A DNA stretch of 64,000 nucleotides from Theobroma cacao. Its lineage: Eukaryota; Streptophyta; Magnoliopsida; Malvales; Malvaceae. This document shows, piece by piece, positions 37,238-49,000 of this stretch. A model generated the notes under the pieces. The model ran no database searches. It had not been told where the DNA came from and was given only the letters and a program-made list of their open reading frames with translations. Where the stretch lies: assembly GCF_000208745.1 (NCBI RefSeq), contig NC_030856.1, positions 478,354 through 542,353 of the forward strand. Reading direction: 5' to 3'. How positions within the stretch are numbered: position 1 is the stretch's first letter; every line of letters starts with the position of its first letter. Both the position numbers and the translations under genes were made by a program.

Positions 37238-37246
37238 ACACGTGGC
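37238..37246 (+). promoter_or_regulatory. ABRE / G-box (ACACGTGGC)
   Basis: ACACGTGGC is the classic plant ABRE/G-box form bound by bZIP factors. It lies about 190 bases upstream of the HSP90 TATA box. Function here is inferred from the motif only. Confidence 0.45.
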
Positions 37247-37310
37247 AATACCAGACCCGAGCGTGCGCCCACCTTCCTATTTATCACGTCATAAATTAAA
37301 AAACAGAAAA

Positions 37311-37323
37311 GAAGGATCTAGAA
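37311..37323 (+). promoter_or_regulatory. Heat shock element, distal copy
   Basis: GAAGGATCTAGAA reads as GAA-gg-aTC-ta-GAA, a three-unit heat shock element with one mismatch in the middle unit. The same 13 bases recur at 37393-37405, 82 bases downstream. Position in an HSP90 promoter supports the reading. Confidence 0.65.
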
Positions 37324-37392
37324 AAACACAATGCCCGCCCTCTATAGTTAGTAAATTAAAAAAATAAAATAAAAAGGAAAGGCGTGTCAATA

Positions 37393-37405
37393 GAAGGATC
37401 TAGAA
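37393..37405 (+). promoter_or_regulatory. Heat shock element, proximal copy
   Basis: An identical copy of GAAGGATCTAGAA, 18 bases upstream of the TATA box, followed by a further imperfect GAA-gg-TTt at 37414. This spacing is typical for heat shock factor sites of plant heat shock genes. Confidence 0.7.
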
Positions 37406-37423
37406 ACCCTAATGAAGGTTTCC

Positions 37424-37431
37424 TATATAAA
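37424..37431 (+). promoter_or_regulatory. TATA box of the HSP90 gene
   Basis: TATATAAA lies about 158 bases upstream of the ATG, which leaves room for a leader of about 130 bases after a start site some 30 bases downstream. The leader contains CT repeats. Confidence 0.7.
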
Positions 37432-37588
37432 GTCTCGTTAAGCGCAGAGCAGAGCCTCACTCTGTTTTTACCTTCGTCTCTCTATCTCTCTCTCTCGCTC
37501 TGTCTAAAACCCTAGCTTACCCCTTTCTCGCTTTAGCGTTTCCTGTTTCTTTGGGTTTGTTTGGGATCAGGGTCAGAGTTTTCCATCT

Positions 37589-40291
37589 ATGGCGGAGACA
37601 GAGACGTTTGCTTTCCAGGCTGAGATCAACCAGCTTCTCAGCTTGATCATCAACACTTTCTACAGCAACAAGGAGATCTTTCTCCGTGAGCTTATCAGCA
37701 ACGCCTCCGATGTAAGCTTCTTTTATTTTCTGTTTTGGTTTTCGTTGATTATTTCTGGTTTACATGTCTTGTGAATATCGAGGTTTTGTTTTTTCTTTTG
37801 CGGATCTGATCTTTTATGCTTTGGGTGTAAATGGGTTTTGTTTGTATATTCGTATGATAGAAAAAGTTTAAGTCTTTTTTGGTTTTTAATATATGTTTTT
37901 ATGATGTTTATATGTAAAGCTCTGTTCTTTGTAGGCTATGAGTCTCTGTTTCATGAAGCTTAGTAAAAGAAATGAATTCGATCGTTTGCATGGTTTATGA
38001 TTGTAAACTATTGAGTCGGAATGATATCGTTAGGCTGATATGTGTAGGAAGTCTATATGCATATTGTTGTATTATGTAAGTGTACAAGAATGAAATGAAT
38101 TGGCTTTGGCCTTTTATACATGTGGAAATACTGTTGGGGATGATCTTATTGAGTTGTTTTGGTAGTCTTTTAGGGTTAGGAGTAATTGTTTTTAATTTTA
38201 AAATTGTGTCTTGTAGGCTTTGGACAAGATTAGATTTGAGAGCTTGACAGACAAGAGCAAGCTTGATGGTCAGCCGGAGCTCTTCATCCACATTGTCCCA
38301 GACAAGACTAACAACAGCCTGTCAATCATTGACAGTGGTATTGGTATGACCAAGGCTGGTAAGTGTTTTTGATTGTTTTGTAAATTCTTGTGCTTGTAGT
38401 TGTTCTAAGTGTGATGTAAAGTGGGACTTAAATGTGATTATGTTTCTGTTATTCAGATTTGGTGAACAATCTTGGTACCATTGCGAGGTCTGGGACCAAG
38501 GAATTCATGGAGGCATTGGCTGCTGGTGCTGATGTTAGCATGATTGGACAATTTGGTGTTGGTTTCTACTCAGCTTACTTGGTTGCTGAGAAGGTTGTTG
38601 TCACCACTAAGCACAATGATGATGAGCAGTATGTGTGGGAGTCCCAAGCTGGTGGGTCATTCACTGTCACCAGGGATGACGCTGGGGAAAAACTTGGTAG
38701 GGGTACTAAGATTACCCTTTTCTTGAAGGAGGACCAGCTTGAGTACCTTGAGGAGCGTCGTCTCAAGGACTTGATTAAGAAGCACTCTGAATTCATTAGC
38801 TACCCAATTTCCCTCTGGATTGAGAAGACTACTGAGAAGGAGATTTCTGATGATGAGGATGAGGAGGATAAGAAGGAAGAGGAAGGGAAAGTTGAGGATG
38901 TTGATGAAGAGAAGGAGAAGGAAGAGAAGAAAAAGAAGAAGATTAAGGAGGTCTCACATGAGTGGTCTTTGGTGAACAAACAGAAGCCCATTTGGATGAG
39001 GAAGCCTGAGGAGATTGGCAAGGAAGAATATGCTGCTTTCTACAAGAGCCTTACAAATGATTGGGAAGAGCATTTGGCTGTCAAGCACTTTTCAGTTGAG
39101 GGGCAGCTTGAGTTTAAGGCTATCCTCTTTGTTCCCAAGAGGGCACCATTTGACCTCTTTGACACAAGGAAGAAGCCCAACAACATCAAGCTCTATGTCA
39201 GACGTGTCTTTATCATGGACAACTGTGAGGAGCTGATTCCTGAGTACCTTGGCTTTGTGAAGGGTATTGTTGACTCAGAGGACCTTCCTCTTAACATCTC
39301 AAGAGAAATGTTGCAGCAGAACAAGATCTTGAAGGTTATCCGCAAGAACTTAGTGAAGAAGTGCGTTGAGCTCTTCTTTGAAATAGCTGAGAACAAGGAA
39401 GATTACAACAAGTTCTATGAGTCCTTCTCCAAGAACCTCAAGCTTGGTATCCACGAGGACTCTCAGAACAGAACTAAGATTGCGGAATTGCTCCGATATC
39501 ACTCCACCAAGAGTGGTGATGAGATGACCAGCTTGAAGGACTATGTGACCAGAATGAAGGAGGGTCAGAGTGACATCTACTACATCACCGGTGAGAGTAA
39601 AAAGGCTGTTGAGAACTCCCCATTCCTTGAAAAGCTGAAGAAGAAGGGTTACGAGGTACTCTTTATGGTTGATGCTATTGATGAGTATGCTGTTGGTCAG
39701 CTCAAGGAATTTGAGGGCAAAAAGCTTGTGTCTGCCACAAAGGAAGGTCTGAAACTTGATGAGAGTGATGATGAGAAGAAAAAGAAGGAAGCTTTGAAGG
39801 AAAAGTTTGAGGGTCTCTGCAAGGTTATCAAGGACGTTTTGGGTGACAAGGTTGAGAAGGTTGTGGTCTCTGACCGTGTGGTTGATTCTCCCTGCTGTTT
39901 GGTCACTGGTGAGTATGGTTGGACCGCCAACATGGAGAGAATCATGAAGGCCCAGGCTTTGAGGGATAACAGCATGGCTGGATACATGTCAAGCAAGAAG
40001 ACCATGGAGATCAACCCCGAGAACCCCATCATGGAAGAGCTGAGAAAGAGAGCTGATGCTGACAAGAATGACAAGTCTGTCAAGGACCTTGTTCTCCTTC
40101 TTTTCGAGACTGCCCTCCTAACTTCTGGCTTCAGCCTTGATGACCCCAACACCTTTGGCAACAGAATCCACAGGATGTTGAAACTTGGATTGAGCATTGA
40201 TGAGGATGCAGGTGAAGCCGATGCTGACATGCCCCCACTGGAGGATGCTGATGCAGAGGCCGAGGGCAGCAAGATGGAGGAAGTTGACTAA
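37589..40291 (+). CDS. HSP90: Cytosolic heat shock protein 90
   Basis: Three exons: 37589-37711, 38217-38358, 38457-40291; 699 aa, the usual length for the plant cytosolic form. Visible are the N-terminal ATPase ([52 protein letters not shown]), the charged linker (about 214-254, rich in D, E and K), the middle domain ([19 protein letters not shown] before the linker; [39 protein letters not shown] after it), the dimerisation domain, and the terminal MEEVD that docks TPR co-chaperones. It folds kinases, steroid-type receptors and immune receptors and restrains heat shock factors. The promoter carries heat shock elements and a TATA box. No defect is seen. Confidence 0.98.
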
Positions 40292-42877
40292 GCCTGACAT
40301 GTTTTAATGTTTGAACTTTATCTTTATGTAGTAGTCTCATTTTAATTTTAAGGTACCCTTAGCTCTGGTTATCTGAATGGTTTTACATTTTCTTTGGTGC
40401 CTCCTTTGAGAGGCTTTGGTTAATTTTGGCAAACTCTCAAATCCTGCTTGTTTTTGAATATTTATATAGTTCTTTCATGCCTCCTTCATGCTTACATGCA
40501 GTCCAAAGTTATGTCCTTTTTATGTGTTGGTTTGGAAATACGGGGCTTGGCCTGTAATTGGGTGAACATTGGCACTTAATTACTTAATGGGCCTTAATTG
40601 CATAGGCAAGGATGGGGGAATGAATGATATTTGGGCATATTAATTCTAGGTCAAAGCAATCAAATCCAAAGGACTGTCCTTTAGCTAGTATTCATGTCCT
40701 TTTCTCCATGAAAACCATTTATGATTAACTTTACAATTGGAGAATGATTCAAGTGTTGAATATTGTGAAACGATTGGTTATATTATTTGTTTATATGCTA
40801 CATTATGCAAATATTTTTATATTAATTTATAAAATTGAAAACCCATTTTTTTCATTGGTCTTTTGGGGAAAAAAAATAATTTATTTTTTTATATTCTAAT
40901 GTAGTAGAGTATGTAAATTTCATATTCTTGATTATTAATGATATGAGATTATTTCCAAGTCCAACCACTTCAATTTTGTTTCCCTAATAGTAAATTCATC
41001 TAATCCAAAGGTTTTTAATGCATGTATATATCAAGTTACATATTGTTGAACTCTCTAATTTCAATACCAATAATTCTACATTAAAGTGAAAAGACATTTA
41101 GATAACATATTTTTCATCAAAAATGATGTGTATATTCTTTTTTTTCTTTTAACGGACAATAATAGTTTTTGTGTCGTGAAAAATGCGAGGTATAGTTGGT
41201 TCAACGTTTTAATGGCATCTCATCACATGTAGTAATCATTTTGTACAAGAAAAATAAAGTTTCAAAAAGGATTATTCCGATGTGAAAACATTGACAAATA
41301 AGATACGTAACAAACTTTCTTTAAGGTTAAGTTATATAATTTCGAAATTAAATTATTGAACAATAATACGTTATGTCTGTATATATATATATATACATTT
41401 TTCGAAACTCGATTTAAAACCGAATCATTGAGATCAATAAATATTTTTTTAATTTTCACTCTCTTAAGCTAAGCCAAACTATTTTTTAATAACTCATCTA
41501 ATTTCCCTTTTAAGCAAAGCCTAATTAGGGGAGACAAAAAAAGAAAAAAAGAAAGAAAGAAAAGGAAAATCTACTCAGAAACGACGCCGTTTTGTATGTC
41601 CTTGTCCTTATCAAGTTCCTTCTTGTCGAACCGAAACCAGCCTCCCCTCCTCTCCCATCAAAGCATCAACATCACGTGCCACGTACCGTCAAAAATTCAT
41701 AATTATCTATTTATTTTTTAATATAAATTTACCATTTTTATATTTCAATTTAATTAATTAATTAATTAAAAATAAATTAATAATAATAGTTTTTTTTCAC
41801 GTCTGCATATATAAATTATTGAAATCTCCAGCTCTTCTCCACCTCCATCACCACCTTTTCACCCCCACCTTCACAGAGCTTTCCCTATCCTCCCCGCCGG
41901 TTTCACATATTTTTCCGTACTACCCCTAATCACTCTTCGCTCAAAAACAGGTACCATGGTTTTTTTTTTTTGGGTCCTTAAATTCATTTTATTCTGTTTG
42001 TTTCCTTGAGAAAATTGAAAACTTTTGAATCTCTGTAAGCTTAAAGTAAGTAGCTTTAAACAAGACTTCTAAGCTTCGTTAGATCTACACAAGTCATATT
42101 CTGGGAAATTTAGTTTCTTTTTTCTTTTCTGTCAAATTTTATTTTTGTGTGTGGAATTGATTAGATTGGGTCCTGATCAGGTTCAGTTTGAGATAAAGTT
42201 ATGGTTTTTGAGTTTGAATGGGCTTTTTGATGTGTTTGATTTGATGGGTATTTGATTTTGAGCTGTTTTTGTTTATAGTTTTATTGGAATTTCCATGTTT
42301 CGTATATGTCTTTCTAATTACTGCAATGTCTGGGACGGTTAAAGAGTCTTGATATGATTGCTCTATCAAAGCTTGGTGATTTTTGGGCAATATGTAATGA
42401 AATGGACTATTCTTTGTAGGTAGGGTCACTGTTTTTTTGTCCTCTGTTTTGCATTTCTTAATATGCTGTGTACATGGCATGGTTGTTATTCGATTGTATT
42501 CAAAGCGTGGAAAATGAAATCATAGTTGTTCTTATTTTTCATGTGTACGTCCATGTACTAAAATAAGAAAGTAACATTACTATGGAATTCAATTTATGAT
42601 TGATAGGAAACAGAAACATCAGGCAGGCACTGATTGAGATCTTGGTTTTCATTTGTAAAACAGATATTGTTTTCTGAGATCTCCAAGTTTACGACTTTCT
42701 GAATTCAGACTCTCCGGCATTTAGGCTTCAGTCAGCAGGATCGGGAAATGGTTAAAAGGTTTGTCTTGTTTTTTGCCTCGAGACTAATTATGTTTGGAGA
42801 AAGAATGATGCGAATGGGATTTCTAAACCCTTTTCTGGTTGCGTAGGTATGGAGTGTTTTGATGTGTGGAGAATATC
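40292..42877. other. Spacer and CBL 5' leader region
   Basis: After the HSP90 3' UTR comes AT-rich sequence with a TA microsatellite (41380-41395) and poly-A/GA tracts. AAACGACGCCGTTTT at 41579-41593 is a short GC-rich inverted repeat in AT-rich surroundings. From about 41830 the sequence looks like the CBL leader: plausible non-coding exons end at AACAG|GTACCA (41951), span 42664-42758, and resume at 42847 after GCGTAG, just before the CBL ATG. These UTR exons are inferred from splice signals only. Confidence 0.5.
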
Positions 42878-44553
42878 ATGTTGCAGTGCATAGACGGACT
42901 GAAGCATTTATTTGCTTCTGTACTGCAATGTTGCGATATTGATTTGTACAATCAATCAAGAGGTCTTGACGATCCTGAACTTCTTGCTAGAGAGACAGTG
43001 TGTATGCTATCAAATTTCTTTTCTTTTTAAATAATACTGTTAAGCTTTTACTATATTGCTATAGTGATAGTGTCAAAGCTTTTGTACGATTCAACACCTT
43101 GTTTAGACTGTGCCTGTGTTAATCTAGCTGTGGAGTCATTCTACTGAAATTGTTATTTCACTAACATTGGTGCAGTCAGTGTAAGTGAAATAGAAGCACT
43201 TTATGAGCTCTTCAAGAAGATAAGCAGTGCTGTGATAGATGACGGGTTGATAAACAAGGTATTCTTTATTTTAATACTATATGTTATGTTTGTCAAGTTT
43301 TTGGGCTTGATTACTCCAATTGAATTGGTTCTTCCCCCCTCGTCTTTTTAGTATTTGAGTTTTAGTTTATATTGCTATTTCGCAGGAGGAGTTTCAATTG
43401 GCGCTATTCAAAACAAACAAAAAAGAGAGCTTGTTTGCTGATCGGGTACGTTTTATCTAATGTTAATTAATACTGTTTCTATCCTTGATAAAGAATGCTT
43501 GTCAATCTCATCATGCCAATTCTTTGTAGTATTTTAACTCAAGTTATTAGCATCGTGCTCAAGCTGCTGTCAATGTTTTTCTGATCTCACTGCAGGTATT
43601 TGACTTGTTTGATACAAAGCATAATGGAATTCTAGGTTTTGAAGAGTTTGCTCGTGCTCTCTCTGTCTTCCATCCAAACGCACCGACTGATGATAAGATT
43701 GAGTGTATGTGTAAAATACTTGAGTTGTCTGCATCAAGATCTTTATTTACCTCTTTGGTCATCAATCATAATCATGTTAATTTAGAGATTGAATGTAAAT
43801 CGACTGGCATGGAAAAGGAATTATGAACTTAAGCATGTAGTGGATGATTATGTCCAAATTATCTTCTCGGATTCCTATCATCTATGTGCTGAGTACTTTG
43901 TATTCTCCTAATTCTTTTATGTCCTTTCGCAGTCTCTTTTCAACTGTACGATCTCAAGCAGCAAGGTTTTATTGAGAGGCAGGAGGTAAAACTTTTGTTT
44001 TTTCCGATTTTGATCTCTTGTATCCTATCTTTCCTCTATCCTTCTTTCCTTTGTTCATATATATATATTTTTATATAGGTGAAGCAAATGGTAGTGGCTA
44101 CACTTGCTGAATCTGGCATGAACCTTTCAGATGATGTTATAGAAAGTATAATTGACAAGGTGCTCACTCAACCTGATTTAATTGAAGTCATATCATATCT
44201 CTTGTAATTTTCATTTTCTCTATTCTAGTTTCTATGTTTTAAGTTTTGGAGCATTCCTACAGACCTTTGAGGAAGCTGATACAAAACATGATGGGAGGAT
44301 TGACAAGGAAGAGTGGAGAAGCCTTGTTTTGCGACATCCATCCCTTCTGAAAAATATGACCCTGCAATACCTCAAGTAAGTTCCAAACATACTCTTTACT
44401 ATTTAGTGCTATTGGCTGCTGGAGGTTACCATAAGAGTAGCTGTTAGCAATGAGTGTTCACGCTTCAACTGTGTCTTGATTGTTTCGTTGAGCAGGGACA
44501 TCACCACAACATTCCCGAGCTTTGTATTCCACTCACAAGTTGATGATACCTGA
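42878..44553 (+). CDS. CBL2/CBL3: Calcineurin B-like calcium sensor (CBL2/CBL3 type)
   Basis: Eight exons: 42878-43001, 43176-43258, 43386-43445, 43596-43704, 43933-43985, 44079-44159, 44263-44375, 44496-44553; 226 aa. It reads [80 protein letters not shown] and ends [15 protein letters not shown], as in CBL2 and CBL3. Four EF-hands bind calcium, with a non-canonical first hand as in the family. There is no N-terminal glycine for myristoylation; Cys4, Cys18 and Cys19 are available for S-acylation, which anchors CBL2/3 at the vacuolar membrane. There it recruits CIPK kinases to control ion transport. The first 30 residues are the least conserved part. CBL2 versus CBL3 cannot be decided. Confidence 0.96.
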
Positions 44554-46005
44554 AGTCAACTGTTGCACTCGAGCTCCATAGACCGTTTGATTATGGCTTG
44601 TTTCTTTCTAGACAATATTGCCGTCTCAAATATAAATTGCCCAAGAGTGAGTCTCTGTGTTGTTTTGGTTCATTGGTTAAAATTTTTTCGTCGCGTGTGT
44701 CCATATCAAAACGTCGAACTTTTACTTTCTTCTCAGTGTTTTTGGTCGATTGACTCTTCCGGATGTGCTGATTTATTTTGTGTGTATTGTTCTTTATGGT
44801 GTTACAATGTAAAAATTCTCGGTCCATTTGAAAATTTTTCTTCCATAACCCCGAATGTGGAATCCTTCTTGTTATGGATGTAAATTTGAATGCAGCAAAT
44901 AACAAGAACCAGTTTCCCAGAGATTCCACCTTCCATTTCAATTGCAAAATGTGGTTGTTCTGTGCAGGGATTTATGGTTTCATACAAACTTTAAGCCTGG
45001 CAAAACTTTGACAGGAAAAAGGCCATGGCAACGAAGAAGCATGCAAAGTTATTTGCATCTCCGTCGAGTTTAGAATCTAAGTTACTGCCAACTTTGGCAG
45101 TGAGATATCAACTTGTACGATATTGTCTGTTTTATTCTATTGCTTTATCAGTTGTCTCATAAAAGGTGTTTCATAAGTTGAATATGGTTTGAATTTTTAA
45201 ATACTCAGTTTGTGTTTTACTACATATTCGATGGAAGATTCACAACTTCTCTTTAAGATCATGACATAGTTCAGACTTTGAGCGAACAAAGGGATTTATG
45301 GTTAATGGAGATCATTCATGTCCAAGTGGAATCCCATCTTAAGCATGTGTAATACACTTTTAAGCAAGTGGTGGAAATATTTTTTTTCCATGTGAATTTA
45401 CACTATAAATACAAATTTGAAGTTATAAATAATTATGATGAAAAAAATTATGAGTTAATAGTTAATTTTTTAATTTAATGGATTCAAATCGAATTAAGAT
45501 TAAATTTATGAAAATTTTTATTCTCGATCCAACAAATTCAATGTGTTAAATATAATAAAGAGATTGTTATTGTTAAAAATATAATTTTTTATTAAATATG
45601 TTAAATATAATAAATATTTAATAGTATTCGAGTATTTGGTTTATGAGTTGGTATATTATCTCTTTATTTAAAAAGTAGAATTTGAATTTTTTTTATTATA
45701 AAAAAATAAAATAAAAAATAAAATATGTAATAAAAAATAAGTAAAATGTTAAAATAATTTAAATTTAAGTAATAAATTATTTAAAATTGGTTCAATATTG
45801 CTCCGGTTCGATATTGAAGCAATTATTGACTGAACCGATTCGATTAACTGGTCCGGTTCGATTTAGGGAAGTCAAAAACCCGCGACGCCTCCTTTAGAGG
45901 CCGTGTAGCTGTAGAATTCAAAATCTCCAAATCGAAGAAGAAACCCTAGATAAATTTATCCAGAAAGAAGGTGTTGTCTTTCAATCAGGATTCGAAATCA
46001 AATCT
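44554..46005. other. Spacer between CBL and the WW-domain gene
   Basis: The first 600 bases probably hold CBL 3' UTR sequence. From 45380 to 45780 the sequence is very AT-rich with runs of short A/T repeats. A stretch at about 45629-45689 (CGAGTATTTGGTTTATGAGT, then TTTAAAAAGTAGAATTTGA) resembles the 57-bp repeat units at 56365-56650. At 45800-45865 CCGGTTCGAT occurs twice. The last 100 bases are the WW gene promoter and leader. Confidence 0.45.
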
Positions 46006-49000
46006 ATGGGAAAGAGAAAGGAGCGTCGTCTAGCTGCTCTGAGCAACGCTGGCCGCCGTGTTAAGCTCGATCTATTTGCGGAACCCTCTGGTAATCTTTC
46101 TCTCCTGCTTTTCTCCATGTAAGAGAGAGGTGAAAAGCAAAGATGGTTTCTTTTTGATGGTTGAGAAGGATTTTGCATTTTGGTGTTCTTTCAGTAAATT
46201 AGCAATCAGTATTAGTTGAAGAAGTTGGTTTAGAGCCATTAGAAAGTGAAAAATTGTAATTTTTATATTGGTTTATGTTTGAAGTGTTAACTTTTTGACT
46301 TTATTTTTGAAACCTTTAGAAGATTTGGGTGGCTCCTCAGTGCATGAAGAAGTCGATGGGGAACCAAAACATGGTGCTGGGTTGCCCAATTCACCATCTT
46401 CTTCAGGTGGGTTCTGTCAGTTTTCTTCAAAAGGACTATGTAGAGAAGGCATGAGTGGTCTACATTTTTTTGGTGGAAATATGGAATCTATGCCAGACAT
46501 ATTATGTTGTTTGCCCCCAGAATTTGTTTACAGATTGTAGGGTGTGGCTGTGGTCTTGGGAACATTCATACAGAACTGATCGGGGCCCTACCAATGTGAT
46601 ATTTTGAATGAGTCCCAATCTGTTATGCTCTATTTCGCTGCATCAAAGCGTTTTGCAGATTTCTTCTGGAAAATTTTATCTCTCGGTTCGTATGTCTCTT
46701 GTCTTTATTTACATAATGCCCTCCACTGACGTTTTTCTTTGATGTGTAACAGGTGGCTGTCATGAATTGCTGATAGAATGGTCCTAATGCTTTTGTCAAA
46801 TTTATCATATGGATTTTTGTTCAGCCTTTAATTTTTTTTTTTGGAAGATGTTACCTTGGCTTTTAACATGAATGTTTTGTCACTCTCTGTTTTTAGGTTT
46901 AGATATAGTGACAATCGTTAAGTATATAAACTTGTTGTTTTAAAGTATTTAACATATCACTGTTGTGTCTTCAGGTCAACAACCGCCAAACCCTTTGCTG
47001 TTACTTGGCCAGTACAGTGATGATGAATTGGATGATGAGTCAGATAAAAGACTAGAACATGGCACTTTAGATGGTTCCTTATCTGACCATGATGACCAGG
47101 TAATTTGGGATTCCCTCACTGTTGTTTGTGAAATTATGCCTTGGTAGGACCTAGTTGTGAACCTTTTCTCTTTTTGGCCCTCTTCTTTAAACTGAAAGCA
47201 ACATGGGCTCACTATGACTTTAGCTTGGCTGTATTGGCTGCTGCAGTTAGGTCATTTTTCATTCTATTTCTTAATTCCACAATTTGTAAAGTGGTATTCG
47301 TTCTTTTAACTAAAATGGTGGGAGCATTGTGGGTTAGATTAGGAACTTGTTAACTTAGATTGGCTTATAGTTTTCATTAATTTGTTTCTTTAACATATTT
47401 GATAGTTGGAAGCTCCTTTTCCTTCACTTGCTCATTGCTTAATTTTGATTAGGCTAAGGGACCTCTCAGTGAGACCTGCAAAGATGCAGAAGTTGATGCA
47501 GGAGTTCGTGATACTCTGAAGGTTAATCAACAGAACACAGAGAGAGATTCTACTCCAAATGCTATCCAGAACTTGGTAGGTGTTGATAATAGAGAAGGAG
47601 ATAATGATGATGCTAGTGAATCAGTCAAGAAGAACGATTCTACAGAACAAATATCTGTTGCTGGAACTTCTGAAGTACAGGTCATTGGAGATGTGGGTTC
47701 AGGCTGGAGGATTGTAATGCATGAAGAGAGTAATCAGTATTACTACTGGAATGTTGAAACTGGTGAAACTTCATGGGAGGTGCCTAATGTTTTGGCCCCG
47801 ATAAACCTATCAACTTCTGGCCAGATGGCTCTTACTGTTGAAAATATGGAGACTGCTCAAGTGGGTACGCAAGATTGCAAATCAACACTAAGTGCCCAAC
47901 CAACTGGTGGAAATTTGATTCCTCAAAATAATGAGCCGCGGTTAGATGAGCAGGATGGAGGATGTAAAAGTGAAGCTCTGAAAGATAACAATTGGACCTC
48001 TGATGTCAATAGAAGTGAATTTCAAAGTAGCTCAGATGCTGTTGATACTCATTTGACTGATGGGAGTTTAAGTGGCTCTGGGAACTATGTACAAAATTTG
48101 TTAGCTAATGTTGAAAATAAATCAGGAATCGATCTCTCTACTCATCTTTTGAAACAGGGGGAGTGTTTGCTAGAGAGAATGAAGTCACTAAAAGTGTAAG
48201 GAATATCTAATTGCTTTCATTCTTCCTTTGCTATCCGGTTATATTTTTTTACTTATAGCCAATATAGTTTTACTGTTGCTTTTGTTTAAAAGTAGAAGAC
48301 TGGAATTTCTTTAATTTTTGTTGTTATTTGTCTTCCTAATAGTAAAAATATTTTCAGGTCTGAAGACGACCTGCAAGGTCAGGGCTGGATGTCTAATTGT
48401 ATTTTAGAAGTTGAGATTAGACTTTCTGATATCAAGTCATTGCTTTCATATGGATCATCTTTATCACCGTTTTGGGCACACTGTGAAAGGAAGCTAAAAC
48501 AGCTTGAGGGTATTATTAATGATAAAATTTACCAGCTTGCAAAATCAGCCATTATGGAAGAGGGTGAAGAAACTCCTGCCTCTTTTGGAGAAAAGCTTAA
48601 GTCAGAGGAAAGTACGCACAATGAAGTTGAAGCAGATGGAAATGGTTACAGTCCAGTTTCTTCCACACCTGACATTTCTCATGTTTCTACTGATGTTGAC
48701 ACATTGACAGTAGTCAATAGTGATTCAAAAAATCAAGTTCCCTCCAGCAATGCTGCATGTATGGTAAAGGTTCCTTCTTTTGGATCACCTACTGAACATT
48801 GTGAAAGTCAAGCCCAAATAGGTCAACTGGTCAATGAAGATACTCTTTCTGGTGAAGCTAATTCTAAGACTGGAGGGCTTGGTGGAGAGGATGTTGACAT
48901 GGATGTGGACATGGAAGTTGAAGAGGCAATCCCAGCAAGCACCATGTCCCTCAGAGATGTATCCCCCACCACCCTGGAGCAACTAAATCCACCTGCTGAT

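Larger units (their letters stand above)
36079..37588. other. Divergent promoter region between FKBP and HSP90
   Basis: The two genes are transcribed away from each other across 1.5 kb. The middle (36240-37080) is extremely AT-rich and featureless. The HSP90-proximal 450 bp carry the recognisable control elements listed separately: a GAAAATTC pair, an ABRE/G-box, two heat-shock-element-like sites and a TATA box. A CT-rich leader (37470-37505) precedes the HSP90 ATG. Confidence 0.65.

Noticed and set aside
39697..40272. 191-aa open frame antisense to the last HSP90 exon
   Set aside because: It is serine-rich because it mirrors the Lys/Glu/Asp-rich HSP90 codons; a typical shadow of a highly expressed gene.
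41000..41460. Possible transposon remnant in the HSP90-CBL spacer
   Set aside because: No terminal repeats, target duplication or coding remnant could be shown; only AT-rich sequence and a TA microsatellite.
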